The notes under the pieces are model-generated. The model saw nothing but the letters and a program-made list of their open reading frames with translations, was not told the DNA's origin and searched no databases. From Pigmentibacter sp. JX0631 (lineage in GTDB: Bacteria; Bdellovibrionota_B; Oligoflexia; Silvanigrellales; Silvanigrellaceae), in contig NZ_CP123622.1 of the NCBI RefSeq assembly GCF_029873255.1, positions 2,393,001 through 2,457,000 of the forward strand: 64,000 nucleotides of DNA, written 5' to 3'. Every line of letters begins with the position of its first letter. Position 1 is the first letter of the stretch. This document shows positions 53,372-62,973 of this stretch, piece after piece. A program made the position numbers and the translations under genes.

Positions 53372-56300
53372 AAGCTTCTCCCGCGAGGAGACTTAAAATT
53401 CTTTTAATTTCTGAAATAGTTCCAAAACTATCCTGTTGGAAATTCTTTTTTCTAATAGTTAGTAATAGTCTGCCATCAGGAGTAATACGCATTCCTTTTG
53501 TCTTTCTATTACAAACATCAAGAATTCGTTTGATAAGCAATTCACTGTTTTCATCCTCATTGTTAGGTTGTAAAACATTTTTGCCTAAGCGAATTTCAGT
53601 AGCATCATCACCTATCGATAAAGATGTAGCTCCTAGTAATAGAAGCCATCTTCTGATTCTGGCAATTTCTGCTAAGTTTTTAACTTCAACAGGTAGAGTT
53701 CCAAATCGATCTTCGCATTCCATGATAAGGTTTTGCAATGCACTCTCTTGACGAGCACCAAAAAAGCGACGGTATGTTTTTAAACGTTCTTTTGAATTCT
53801 CAATATAATTTTCTGGGATTTGAGCAACTAATGGAATTTGAATTTCAACATCTGTTTGTGTTGTTACTTTAACGCCGCCTAAATTTTTAATAGCATCATC
53901 TAACATTTGTAGATAAGTTTCCAATCCTATATCACTGACTTTTCCACTTTGTTCATCACCTAGTATATTTCCTGAACCTCGCATTTCCATATCGTGACTT
54001 GCAATAATAAACCCACTTCCAAGTTCTTGGTGTTCCTTTAATATATCAAGTCGTTTCATTCCTTCTTGATCTTCTTTTGCATTCAAGGAAGTTAAGAAAT
54101 ATGCATAACCTCGAGTTGATCTTCTGCCTACACGCCCACGTAACTGATATAGTTGAGCTAGACCAAAATAATCTGCATTTTGTACGATAATCGTATTTAC
54201 ATTTGGCATATCTATGCCTGATTCTATTATTGTTGTGCACAGAAGAATTTGATATTTTCCATCAAGAAAATCTATGATTGTTTTTTCCAAATCTTTTTGA
54301 GTCATCTTCCCATGCCCAATGCAAATTTTTGCGTTTGGCACAAGTTTGATTAAAAATTCGTGAACTGAATCTAGTTCTTCAACTCTATTATGCACATAAA
54401 ATACTTGTCCCCCTCTATTTAATTCAAACAGAATACTTTCAGAAATAATGCTTTCATCAAACGGGCAAACAAATGTTTTCGTTGCCAAACGAGATTTTGG
54501 AGGTGTGGTTAATAAACTGAGATCACGCAAACCAACCATAGCCATTTGTAGGGTTCTTGGAATGGGTGTTGCCGTCATAGTAAGAACATCGATACCATAG
54601 GACATTGCCTTTATTTTTTCTTTTTGCAAAACACCAAATCGTTGTTCTTCATCTACAATTAATAAACCAAGATCTTTAAATTCAATATCTTTAGAAAGAA
54701 TTCGATGTGTTCCTATCAAAATATCAATTGAACCTGATTTTATTTTTTCTAAAACTTTACTTGCTGAAGTAACAGAACGATCTAAAATTGTAATATTAGC
54801 TGCAAAATCAGCAAACCGTTCCTTTAATGATCGATAGTGTTGATGAGCAAGAACCGTTGTAGGAACAAGCCATGCAACTTGTTTTCCTTCTAACAGCGAG
54901 CGAAAAGCTGCGCGCATGGCCACTTCCGTTTTACCAAAACCCACATCTCCACAAAGCAAACGATCCATTGCTTTTGGTTTTGACATGTCTGACATAATTT
55001 CTTTAATTGCTCGCATTTGATCTGGAGTTTCGTCAAATGGAAAGGCGTCTTCAAATGCTATATAGTCTTCATCTATTTTTGCAAATGCATGTCCTGGAGT
55101 CATAGCTCTTTTTGCTTGGTGTTCCATTAATTCTTTCGCAAGTTTTTCTACATCAACTTTTGCTTTTGCTTTTCTTTTTTCCCATGAGGAGCCTTTTAGA
55201 CTGTCTAAGGAAGTATTATCAGATGCACCGATATATTTTTGAATTAAATTTAATTTATGAACGGGTACATATATTTTATCATTTTCGGCGTATTCCAAAA
55301 CAAGAAAATCACCGGTTATGTCTAAAATTTTTATCGTCATTAAACCACGAAAACGAGCAATACCATGTTGCACATGAACAACAAGATCTCCTTCTACAAA
55401 GTCAGAATATTGAGCAGATAAAAAAGCTTCTGAATTCTCCTTGGTACTTTTTTTATTCTCTTCATCAGTAAATGTTTCAAAATGTTCTGTAGTTGCAATG
55501 CCTCTGATCCATGTTTCAGAAATAGCTAATGTTTTTGTTTCAGAAAGATAGAATCCTTCTTTTGCATTTAAAATTCCTGCGTAAATATTATCGGCTATTT
55601 TAGTGCAAGTTAGATTTTTTGCCAAAAGATCTTTACAAGAAAATTGAACTAAATTAAAATTTATATCTTCATTTTTTATTTGCAAATATTTTGCTGCTAT
55701 TCCATAAAATTCAAGAAAGCTTTCATTATTACTTGCAAGAAATAATATATTATTTATTTTAGAATTATTTAAGAGAGATTGAATTTTATCTAATCTTACT
55801 GACAATTTAGTTTTTTCAACAGACTGAATTTCAGTTTGTAAAGGAATAGGTAGTAAATAATTTGATTTAATAAGATTATCATCAATAAAATATTTTTTTC
55901 CATTAGATAAATTTGGAAATATATAATCAATAGTCCCTACAGGATAATTTTTTCCAAATGCAGCTTGATAAGAGTTTTCATATAATTTTTCTATTTCACC
56001 GATAGATTTTAAAAATAATTGTGGTGAACTATTGAACACAAATGAAATTTCTTGATTTTGTTCAATAAGATTTTTTGTAATAAATTCATGAAAAGCTGGA
56101 AATTGTCCAAAAGTAAACATATAAAAAATATCATCAATACCTGCAAATGTTACATTAGCTTTTAAATCTTCTAACAAATTAGCTCTGCCAACTCCCATTA
56201 CTTTCTGTGCTAAAATTGCTGTATTAAATTTTTCAACCGCATTTTCTATTTGACTTGGATAGGGCCAAACAAACTCTCTTGAAGGTAAAATAGTGATAGA

Positions 56301-56885
56301 TTGCAAGGTTTGAAACGAGCGTTGATCATTAGCACGAAAGGAACGGATTTTATCAACTGTATCGCCGAAAATTTCAATTCTTGAGGGAGTTTTTTCGCCT
56401 GGAGTCCAAAAATCGATTATGGAACCCCGGACACAAAATTCTCCAACATCTTCAACTCGCTGAACTTGTAAATAAGCTAATTGATTTAATTGTTCAACTA
56501 ATAAATCGGGATCGAGATCGTCCCCTATTTTTATTTCATATTTATTGCTTTTTAACCAATTAATAGTAGGAAAATTTCTAATAAAACCAGCAATACTACA
56601 AATAATTATTCTAGGTTTATTTGTGGATAAAATGAAACAAGCCTCTATTCTTTTTGCAATAATTTTTCTAGCGGATTCAAAGCGAAAAACACCTGTCTGA
56701 GAAAATCCAGGAATATAAATAATATCTTTGGAACTAAAATAATCATTAGTTAGTGATCTTAGGTAGGATTCATATTCTTGAGCTTCTGCTTCTGAATTAG
56801 CTATAATTACTTTAGTTAATTTAGGATTTTTTATCAGTTCGGAAACAGTTTCAACTAATCCAGCTTCAATAGAAAAAAAATGCAT
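53355..56885 (-). CDS. mfd: Transcription-repair coupling factor Mfd
   Basis: An 1176-residue DNA translocase that removes stalled RNA polymerase and recruits UvrA. The N-terminal UvrB-like region (RVEDVGEFCVRGSIIDFWTP in outline) is followed by the RNA-polymerase-interacting CarD-like domain (VEGDLVVHVQHGIARFRGL). The RecG-like motor has Walker A GDVGFGKTE near residue 646, VDEEQRFGVLQKE, MTATPIPRTLQ and QLRGRVGRRSTRGYAYF. A TRCF C-terminal domain closes the protein. The start is ATG at 56885. It is tightly spaced with gpsA upstream (32 bases). Confidence 0.97.
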   Translation of the reverse strand: MHFFSIEAGLVETVSELIKNPKLTKVIIANSEAEAQEYESYLRSLTNDYFSSKDIIYIPGFSQTGVFRFESARKIIAKRIEACFILSTNKPRIIICSIAGFIRNFPTINWLKSNKYEIKIGDDLDPDLLVEQLNQLAYLQVQRVEDVGEFCVRGSIIDFWTPGEKTPSRIEIFGDTVDKIRSFRANDQRSFQTLQSITILPSREFVWPYPSQIENAVEKFNTAILAQKVMGVGRANLLEDLKANVTFAGIDDIFYMFTFGQFPAFHEFITKNLIEQNQEISFVFNSSPQLFLKSIGEIEKLYENSYQAAFGKNYPVGTIDYIFPNLSNGKKYFIDDNLIKSNYLLPIPLQTEIQSVEKTKLSVRLDKIQSLLNNSKINNILFLASNNESFLEFYGIAAKYLQIKNEDINFNLVQFSCKDLLAKNLTCTKIADNIYAGILNAKEGFYLSETKTLAISETWIRGIATTEHFETFTDEENKKSTKENSEAFLSAQYSDFVEGDLVVHVQHGIARFRGLMTIKILDITGDFLVLEYAENDKIYVPVHKLNLIQKYIGASDNTSLDSLKGSSWEKRKAKAKVDVEKLAKELMEHQAKRAMTPGHAFAKIDEDYIAFEDAFPFDETPDQMRAIKEIMSDMSKPKAMDRLLCGDVGFGKTEVAMRAAFRSLLEGKQVAWLVPTTVLAHQHYRSLKERFADFAANITILDRSVTSASKVLEKIKSGSIDILIGTHRILSKDIEFKDLGLLIVDEEQRFGVLQKEKIKAMSYGIDVLTMTATPIPRTLQMAMVGLRDLSLLTTPPKSRLATKTFVCPFDESIISESILFELNRGGQVFYVHNRVEELDSVHEFLIKLVPNAKICIGHGKMTQKDLEKTIIDFLDGKYQILLCTTIIESGIDMPNVNTIIVQNADYFGLAQLYQLRGRVGRRSTRGYAYFLTSLNAKEDQEGMKRLDILKEHQELGSGFIIASHDMEMRGSGNILGDEQSGKVSDIGLETYLQMLDDAIKNLGGVKVTTQTDVEIQIPLVAQIPENYIENSKERLKTYRRFFGARQESALQNLIMECEDRFGTLPVEVKNLAEIARIRRWLLLLGATSLSIGDDATEIRLGKNVLQPNNEDENSELLIKRILDVCNRKTKGMRITPDGRLLLTIRKKNFQQDSFGTISEIKRILSLLAGEAYEEKS

Positions 56886-56917
56886 AAGAAAAACTTTCGT
56901 TTAAGATTAAAATTATA

Positions 56918-57937
56918 TTACCATTTAAATTCAGAACTTTGTTGCCGCTCAATAAGTAAACGAACTGCATATTGAATAGGAACATTTTCATATAATACAC
57001 GATAAGCTATATTAATTATCGTTGTTTCTATACCAAGTTTTTTACTTAATTCATTTGCACTTACTGTTGTTGTTATACCCTCTATTACTTGTTCTGATTC
57101 AGCAAATATAGCTTCTTTCGTTTTACCTTCCGAAAGTTTGAGTCCAACTTGTCGATTTCGGGAAAGATCGCCAGTACATGTTAAAATTAGATCACCAACA
57201 CCGCTTAATCCCAAAAAAGTTACAGGATCAGCTCCCATCTTTACTCCAATGTGCACAATTTCTGCCAATCCTCTAGTAATAACAGCAGCTCGTGCATTAT
57301 TTCCCAAATTTAATCCATCAACAGCTCCAGCCACCATAGCAATTACATTTTTTAATGCTCCAGCTATTTCTACGCCAATAATGTCTTTTGAATCATAGAC
57401 ACGAAAGTAGGGGCTATGTAAAAGCTGCGAAGAAATATCAAGTAATTTTTTGTCTTTTGAAGCTATAACAACACTTGTTGGCAAACCTTGTAACATTTCT
57501 TTTGCAAAACTTGGTCCACTTAATGCTCCAATCGCTGCATATTCTCCCCAAATAGATTCTAAAATTTGAGAGGGAAGCAATAAACTGGATTGTTCAATTC
57601 CTTTTGCTGCGGATATAATATTTATTTTTCTTTCAGTTGAAGGAGCTATTTCTGTTTTTTTCCAGTGTTCAAGCATCCATTCACTTACATTTCTAATACT
57701 TTGGCATGGGATGGCTAAAATAATAAGTTTAAATTCGCTCAAAGGTGTTTTAAAATCAGCAAAAGTTTCTAAATTACAATTTTTAAGAGAATTGTGCGCT
57801 TTAAGTAGTTGAAAGTGCGTTTCTTCTCTTGCTATGATAGTCACAAGGTTTAAAGGTGTATGAATACAAGAAGCTATAGCTGTGCCAAATGCACCCGCTC
57901 CAATAACAAGAGTCTTATCCGTTAATGTAAAGACCAT
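56918..57937 (-). CDS. gpsA: Glycerol-3-phosphate dehydrogenase [NAD(P)+]
   Basis: Makes sn-glycerol 3-phosphate for phospholipids from dihydroxyacetone phosphate. The NAD(P)-binding loop GAGAFG is at residues 13-18. GALSGPSFAKEMLQGLPTSV and the catalytic-Lys segment GALKNVIAMVAGAVDGLNLG follow, then GLSGVGDLILTCTGDLSRNR. The length of 339 residues is normal. ATG at 57937 is preceded by GAGG-type spacing. The gene precedes mfd and is divergent from the MoxR ATPase. Confidence 0.95.
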   Translation of the reverse strand: MVFTLTDKTLVIGAGAFGTAIASCIHTPLNLVTIIAREETHFQLLKAHNSLKNCNLETFADFKTPLSEFKLIILAIPCQSIRNVSEWMLEHWKKTEIAPSTERKINIISAAKGIEQSSLLLPSQILESIWGEYAAIGALSGPSFAKEMLQGLPTSVVIASKDKKLLDISSQLLHSPYFRVYDSKDIIGVEIAGALKNVIAMVAGAVDGLNLGNNARAAVITRGLAEIVHIGVKMGADPVTFLGLSGVGDLILTCTGDLSRNRQVGLKLSEGKTKEAIFAESEQVIEGITTTVSANELSKKLGIETTIINIAYRVLYENVPIQYAVRLLIERQQSSEFKW

Positions 57938-58118
57938 AGTTTATCACTCCTCTAGTAATGATTTCTTTGACTAATAGGTTTAAATGAAGCATTTCACCTT
58001 TAAAAAACGATATCTTTCATATTCGCTAACGCAGCTGTAACTTTTCTTGGCTTTCACTTTTTAGGTTGAAAGGATAAGCTTAAATAAGTCCTTTTAATGA
58101 AAGAAGAGGTTATTATCC

Positions 58119-59087
58119 ATGCCAGATCTTCAAGAAACGTCGAATGCATCTCAAGAACTTATAAAAATGCTGAATAACAAAGTTTTTGGGCAAAGTGAAA
58201 TCATAGAGCATGTTGTTATAGCAGTTATTTGCAGTGAACATGCATTATTAACAGGTGCACCTGGAGTAGCAAAGACAACTTTGGTTAGAAATCTTGCTGC
58301 TGCATTGGGTAACAAATACAAACGAATTCAATTTACCCCAGATTTAACTCCATTCGACATATTAGGCGGCGATACAATTCATTTTGATGAAAAAAATCCC
58401 GACCTAAAAAAAATAGCTTTTTCACCTGGCCCAATTTTTTCTCCTTTTATTTTAGCAGATGAAATTAATAGAGCTTCCCCAAGGACGCAATCTGCCTTGC
58501 TTGAAGCTATGCAAGAACGTCAAGTAAGCATCGGAGGTGTTTCTCGCCCTTTACCAAAACCATTTTATGTATTTGCTACGCAAAATCCAATCGAAAATGA
58601 AGGGACCTTTCCCTTGCCAGAAGCACAGTTAGACAGATTTTTACTCAATTTAGAAATCCCCTATCCAGACTTTGAAGCAGAGGTAAAGGTTGCTACATTA
58701 GCAAAGAAAATAGAGGATTTGCCCACTTTACAAGTAGCTGATATTCTCTTAAATTCAAGAGAAATTGTTGAAAAAATCAATATTTCGGATCCATTGCTAA
58801 AAGGAATTGTTCGAATCGTTAGAAATACGCGGCCACAAGAATCTAAACTAACTGTCGCAAAAGATTATCTTGATTTTGGTGCCAGTCCGCGAGCAACACA
58901 AGCTCTGTTAATTTCTGCAAAAGCACTTGCTTTAATAAGAGGAAAATCAGAAGTTCAATTTGAACATATTGCTGAAGTAGCTCCAGCTGTATTAAGGCAT
59001 CGTTGTATCGTTAATTTTCGTTCGTTATCCGAAAATAGAAGTTCTACAAGTATTATAAATCAAATAGTTCAAGAAACTATTTTATAA
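58119..59087 (+). CDS. MoxR-family AAA+ ATPase
   Basis: A 322-residue AAA+ chaperone ATPase. Walker A is LTGAPGVAKTTL, Walker B LADEINRASPRTQSALLEAM, and sensor 1 ATQNPIENEGTFPLPEAQLDRF. The C-terminal lid includes ASPRATQALLISAKALALIRG. MoxR proteins help assemble metal-cofactor or membrane complexes, usually with VWA-domain partners. Here a HAD protein follows after 14 bases and no VWA gene is in view, so the client is unknown. Confidence 0.93.
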   Translation: MPDLQETSNASQELIKMLNNKVFGQSEIIEHVVIAVICSEHALLTGAPGVAKTTLVRNLAAALGNKYKRIQFTPDLTPFDILGGDTIHFDEKNPDLKKIAFSPGPIFSPFILADEINRASPRTQSALLEAMQERQVSIGGVSRPLPKPFYVFATQNPIENEGTFPLPEAQLDRFLLNLEIPYPDFEAEVKVATLAKKIEDLPTLQVADILLNSREIVEKINISDPLLKGIVRIVRNTRPQESKLTVAKDYLDFGASPRATQALLISAKALALIRGKSEVQFEHIAEVAPAVLRHRCIVNFRSLSENRSSTSIINQIVQETIL

Positions 59088-59101
59088 AAGAGATAAAACA
59101 T

Positions 59102-59623
59102 ATGCAGATTCCCACAACAGCACAGCAAGTAAAATATGCTGTGTTCCTTGATGCTTCAGGAACATTGCTTCAAAGTTCTGTTTCAAATGCAATTGGAGTA
59201 CAATTATATTTGGATACAAAAAATATTTTACAAGCATTTAAGGATAGAAAAATAAATCAAATTTCAGTAGCAACAGGAGTAATAACGAATTGGGGAAATA
59301 GAATCAATGGAATGTTACGAGCATTACAGGTGGATTCTTATTTTGATGTCATTATTAGTTCTGATACCGTCCAAAAAACTAAACCAGATCCTTCAATTTA
59401 TCATTATGCTTGTACATGTTTAAAAGTGGATCCTAGGCATGCAATCCATATTGGAGACTCCTTATTAGATGATGCTTTGGGAGCTCAAAATGCAGGATTA
59501 CACGGAATTTGGTTAAAACGCGGTAATTATCTTCCTGAAGAAGCAAAAAACTTAATTCATCCTTATTTTTCTAATTTAAATGACATTTTTCAATATATTC
59601 AAAAGAAAATTATTATTTCTTAA
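59102..59623 (+). CDS. HAD-superfamily hydrolase-like protein with altered motif I
   Basis: A 173-residue HAD-like protein. Motif I is VFLDASGTLL: the nucleophile Asp17 is kept but the usual second Asp is Ser19. Motif II is SVATGVITNWG, motif III the Lys in TVQKTKPDPSIYHYAC, and motif IV HIGDSLLDDALGAQNAG. The cap is very small. The Ser replacement resembles non-phosphatase or dehalogenase-like HAD variants, so phosphatase activity may be low or absent. It follows the MoxR gene by 14 bases and converges on the gene at 59626. Confidence 0.8.
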   Translation: MQIPTTAQQVKYAVFLDASGTLLQSSVSNAIGVQLYLDTKNILQAFKDRKINQISVATGVITNWGNRINGMLRALQVDSYFDVIISSDTVQKTKPDPSIYHYACTCLKVDPRHAIHIGDSLLDDALGAQNAGLHGIWLKRGNYLPEEAKNLIHPYFSNLNDIFQYIQKKIIIS

Positions 59624-59625
59624 AA

Positions 59626-60102
59626 TCAATATATCTCTTCAAATTCACATTGATTAACATTTATCTCCTGAGTGGTTGCTTGAGAATAATCAGGAATACA
59701 AACAGCTTTTGTTGGTTGTAACATCTTCCATTCATTTTTCTTTATAGGATTGTCTATTATTGGTAATTTATAGTTACTTTTTGGAGATACCAAAACTATA
59801 TATTTATTGTCTTCATCAACTAAACGATAAATACACAAGACTTGTTGAAAATTTTCATCACTCTGATTTTTTTTCATTCCAAATAAATGATATAGACTTA
59901 AAGCTTTTACTCCTTCATTTAATCCATGAAAAGATTGATAATTTATAAATTGTTTCCAACTACCTGTTTGGGTAGGGACATAATGTGTACCATCTGCATT
60001 TTGTTTTATATCTTCTGCTTTAGGACAACTAGCATAAGTATAAAAAGAAAAACCAATTGATAAACAAGCTAAACTGGTTTTAAAAAAGGTAAATTTTTTC
60101 AT
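59626..60102 (-). CDS. Small exported protein, possibly DUF3757-like
   Basis: A 158-residue exported protein with a signal peptide ending near TYA-SCP. The mature N-terminus SCPKAEDIKQNADGTHYVPT and WKQFINYQS resemble small secreted DUF3757 proteins of other intracellular bacteria, but I am not sure. Four Cys in the mature part could form disulphides. ATG at 60102 has AAGGAG seven bases upstream; an upstream in-frame start at 60144 is less likely. No function is assigned. Confidence 0.62.
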   Translation of the reverse strand: MKKFTFFKTSLACLSIGFSFYTYASCPKAEDIKQNADGTHYVPTQTGSWKQFINYQSFHGLNEGVKALSLYHLFGMKKNQSDENFQQVLCIYRLVDEDNKYIVLVSPKSNYKLPIIDNPIKKNEWKMLQPTKAVCIPDYSQATTQEINVNQCEFEEIY

Positions 60103-60470
60103 TACTATTCTCCTTAAAATTTTATTATTAAGTTTTTTTCTCAATCAATAGAGATGAAAATTGAATATAAAAATGTATTTATTTTATAACTGCTTGTTAA
60201 GCAGAAAGGTTTTTATCATACAAAGAAATAAGAATTATGCAAATAAATTTTTCTGCGAAAAAAAATAAAAACGAAATTAAAAAATATAAAAAAACAACAC
60301 AATTAAAATTATTATTTAATAATAATATAATGTTATATGCTTATTTTGGCTTAATAAATAGATTACCAATAAATTTAATTACATCTTAATAGATTAATCT
60401 TATATAAAATTCACTTAAATAAAAATAATTTATACTTCTAAAGATATCAATATTTTTAAATTTTTTTTAA
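60103..60470. other. Non-coding gap, AT-rich
   Basis: About 368 bases between two minus-strand genes with no supported reading frame. The only structure I see is a small hairpin CTGCTT-GTT-AAGCAG at 60190-60204. The promoter of the gene at 59626 should lie in here, but I could not pick a convincing -35/-10 pair. Confidence 0.5.
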
Positions 60471-61340
60471 TTAAGTACATTTGCTTTCAGGTAAATCTTC
60501 AATTTTATTATATGTATTAAATAAATAACTCAATTCAATTTCTTGAGTTATTATTTTTTTGTTTGGGATATTAAAGTAATGCAGAAATTTATTTATTTCG
60601 AAAGCCCAAAAATAATGGCCAAAGTAAGGTTTATCATAGGTAACTATTATATTTCCAGATAATGTTACATTGTATTCAATTACAGCTTTAATTTTTGCAG
60701 ATTTACCGTACATTGAAATTTTAGTACAGGTTTTTGCAGGTACTTCAAACATTCCCCCCGATTCTATTGATATTTTCTCTGAATTTGTTTTAGATTCTTC
60801 TTTGCCAAATGTAAAAGATTCAGTAAATGAATAATTTGAAGTTAAATTTGATTCTTTGATACCTAAAGTAATTCCTAAATTTATAGCTTTGGCAAGAGAC
60901 TGTTCTTGAGTCCATTTCGTTGTAAAGATATTTTCAAAAGAATGGACAAAGCGTGGAGTCATTTTTTGCATTCTATCCGTTTTATTTTCAAGGATATGTT
61001 CTACTAACAATTCGTTGTCCACTTTTCCTTTTATCAACTTTAATTGTTTACTTGAAACAGAAATTGTTACTTCTTTCCAATTATATTCTTTATATAAGTT
61101 TCTATGATAATTATAATTACTCCAAGGAGAGTGATATCGAATAAAAGTATTGTCTGGCCTTTTACCAGTATATATTTCAACTAATGAACTGCGAGTAATA
61201 TTATGTCCTAAATAGAATTCATTTGCCACTTCTTGACTATTGATAACATAGGATTCTTCGCCCGTCAGGAGAAGTTGAAGTTTATTTTCAGTAAATTCTT
61301 CCGTATTCAAACCAGTAAGAATAGTTAGTAGAAAAGACAT
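60471..61340 (-). CDS. Predicted aerolysin-like (ETX/MTX2-type) pore-forming protein
   Basis: A 289-residue protein that I read as an aerolysin-like beta-pore-former. From about residue 117 the pattern is typical: ENKTDRMQKMTPRFVHSFEN, then alternating Thr/Ser-rich strands with an amphipathic central hairpin (INLGITLGIKESNLTSNYSF and TESFTFGKEESKTNS), the conserved turn GGMFEVPAKTCTKISMYGK, and strands ending VTLSGNIIVTYD. ETX/MTX2 proteins oligomerise on membranes. The N-terminal part is an unrecognised receptor-binding-like domain, and no clear signal peptide is visible (MSFLLTILTGLNTEEF). AAGGG precedes ATG at 61340. The call rests on pattern, not an alignment. Confidence 0.62.
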   Translation of the reverse strand: MSFLLTILTGLNTEEFTENKLQLLLTGEESYVINSQEVANEFYLGHNITRSSLVEIYTGKRPDNTFIRYHSPWSNYNYHRNLYKEYNWKEVTISVSSKQLKLIKGKVDNELLVEHILENKTDRMQKMTPRFVHSFENIFTTKWTQEQSLAKAINLGITLGIKESNLTSNYSFTESFTFGKEESKTNSEKISIESGGMFEVPAKTCTKISMYGKSAKIKAVIEYNVTLSGNIIVTYDKPYFGHYFWAFEINKFLHYFNIPNKKIITQEIELSYLFNTYNKIEDLPESKCT

Positions 61341-61715
61341 TTAGAATCCCTTTCTAGTAAATAAAATAATTTATATGCAAATTTTTAAAATAATTTCTTA
61401 TAAGTTAATATTAATTAATTTAAATTTTAAAGCCAAAAAATCTAAAATAAGTAATTACAAAATTAAACTTTATCAAGTGAAAAATATTCTCAGCAGTGTT
61501 TTAAGATTACCAAAAAGGTGAAAACTTTGTCAAATTATTTTTAATTTAAATATTAGTTTGGAAATTTTTAATGAATTTTGTAAAGGAAAAATTTTCGGCA
61601 ATTCATATCTGTACTTAAATTTTTTTATAAAATATTTTTACTGATTGTGCTGAAAAAGTAACTCCACAATAGAATATTATTTCTTACAAAATAAACTCAG
61701 TAGATTTACTTTTTC
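61341..61715. other. Non-coding gap, AT-rich
   Basis: About 375 bases between two minus-strand genes with no supported gene and no clear hairpin terminator for the upstream lipoprotein. It should contain the promoter of the pore-forming protein gene, but no convincing promoter could be chosen by eye. Confidence 0.5.
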
Positions 61716-62783
61716 TTAATTGTTTGAAGTTATATATTTACTATGCTCAATTTTTAAAATTTGTTCAGTAGAAACCGTATGAATTTCATCTGGTTTGTGA
61801 TGATTCCCCCAATAAATTTTTAAAGAACCTGTCCGTGCATTACTTGGTACTTTAATTTTCACAATATCTAATTTATTACCAAAACTATCTTTGCTTGATG
61901 CTAATAAATGTGAAGTTTTTTGCGGTTGAGTTACACCAGGAAAATAAATATATCTATTTGCAATATTGTAACCAATTAGTTTAATTGTTGTTTGCGGTGA
62001 AGCTTCTTTGGGTAGATCTTCAATCCATGTGTTCATAGATTTATGTCTCCACCCCGCGGTAAATTTATTTTTTGGTGAATCTAGTTGTTTCCATTTACCA
62101 TTTTCGCAATCGCCTCTATTCATTAGTTTGTATATTGTTACTCCAGCATCTTTTCCTTTTGCTGAGTCTAAGCAATATCCTTGATAAGACATTTTTCGGC
62201 AAACCCAAGAAGCAGATTGAATGGCGATACATTTTTTAGGATCTAAAACAGCCAACGCATGTCCTGGAAAAGCCAATATATCACCGCTTCTAGGAATAAA
62301 GCTTCCATCTTCTTTTTTTATTGGTACAAAATATTTTAATTCGTTTGTTTTCTTTCTTTTTGCAAAAGTATGACTCAATATTGGCGCATTTTTATGACTT
62401 GAATTAAAAGGTAATTGCATTTTTTCACTATATAAGTGCCAAAGAAATCGTGTGCAATCTACTCCATATTTTCGCATAAAATCATACTTATCTTTTGCTT
62501 TAGTATATTTATAATTCCAACTAGAATGAATTCCATCAACAGCATACGGAATATCATCCTGCGTAAGTTCTGATTTTGTTTCTTTTGCATAAGTTAGAAA
62601 AGCTCTAATTTGAGACGATTGATTTTGTTCATATAAATTTTTCCAATCGACTTGAATTTTAGTTGGATTTACGTAATTTTGATTTTTGGATGCCTGATTT
62701 TTTTTAGATTTATAAGTAGATACACAGCTTATGCATAAAATACTAAACAAGCTGATGAAAAAAAATGATTTATGTTTCAGCAT
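61716..62783 (-). CDS. Lipoprotein with NlpC/P60-like domain and IPT-like C-terminal domain
   Basis: A 355-residue envelope protein. The signal peptide ends in SILCISCVS with lipidated Cys20. A predicted NlpC/P60-type cysteine peptidase domain follows, with catalytic Cys110 in YGVDCTRFLWHLY, then PRSGDILAFPGHALAVLD holding His175, and Gln189 as possible third residue. A Cys-containing linker (NRGDCENGKWKQ) leads to an IPT/TIG-like immunoglobulin-fold tail from residue 242 (FTAGWRHKSMNTW to SLKIYWG). ATG at 62783 has AAGGA eight bases upstream; a start at 62813 would spoil the signal peptide. The same tail occurs in the gene at the window's right end. Confidence 0.8.
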   Translation of the reverse strand: MLKHKSFFFISLFSILCISCVSTYKSKKNQASKNQNYVNPTKIQVDWKNLYEQNQSSQIRAFLTYAKETKSELTQDDIPYAVDGIHSSWNYKYTKAKDKYDFMRKYGVDCTRFLWHLYSEKMQLPFNSSHKNAPILSHTFAKRKKTNELKYFVPIKKEDGSFIPRSGDILAFPGHALAVLDPKKCIAIQSASWVCRKMSYQGYCLDSAKGKDAGVTIYKLMNRGDCENGKWKQLDSPKNKFTAGWRHKSMNTWIEDLPKEASPQTTIKLIGYNIANRYIYFPGVTQPQKTSHLLASSKDSFGNKLDIVKIKVPSNARTGSLKIYWGNHHKPDEIHTVSTEQILKIEHSKYITSNN

Positions 62784-62973
62784 GGCTACGTTCCTTGTTG
62801 TCATTCCAAACATATTGAATATATACCTTCTCAGGTAGTTTTTTGTATAGGCTTATCGTGCATAAAATGCCTATCTATTTTTCTCATGAGGATTTTTTAT
62901 TGCAGTAATTTGGCTAAAAAAAATCTAAGCGTATCAAATGAATAAGAAAATTATATTTTTGGAGTAAATAATT

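Noticed and set aside
55112-55471. A 119-codon plus-strand frame
   Set aside because: It is antisense to mfd; the Mfd motifs run straight through it.
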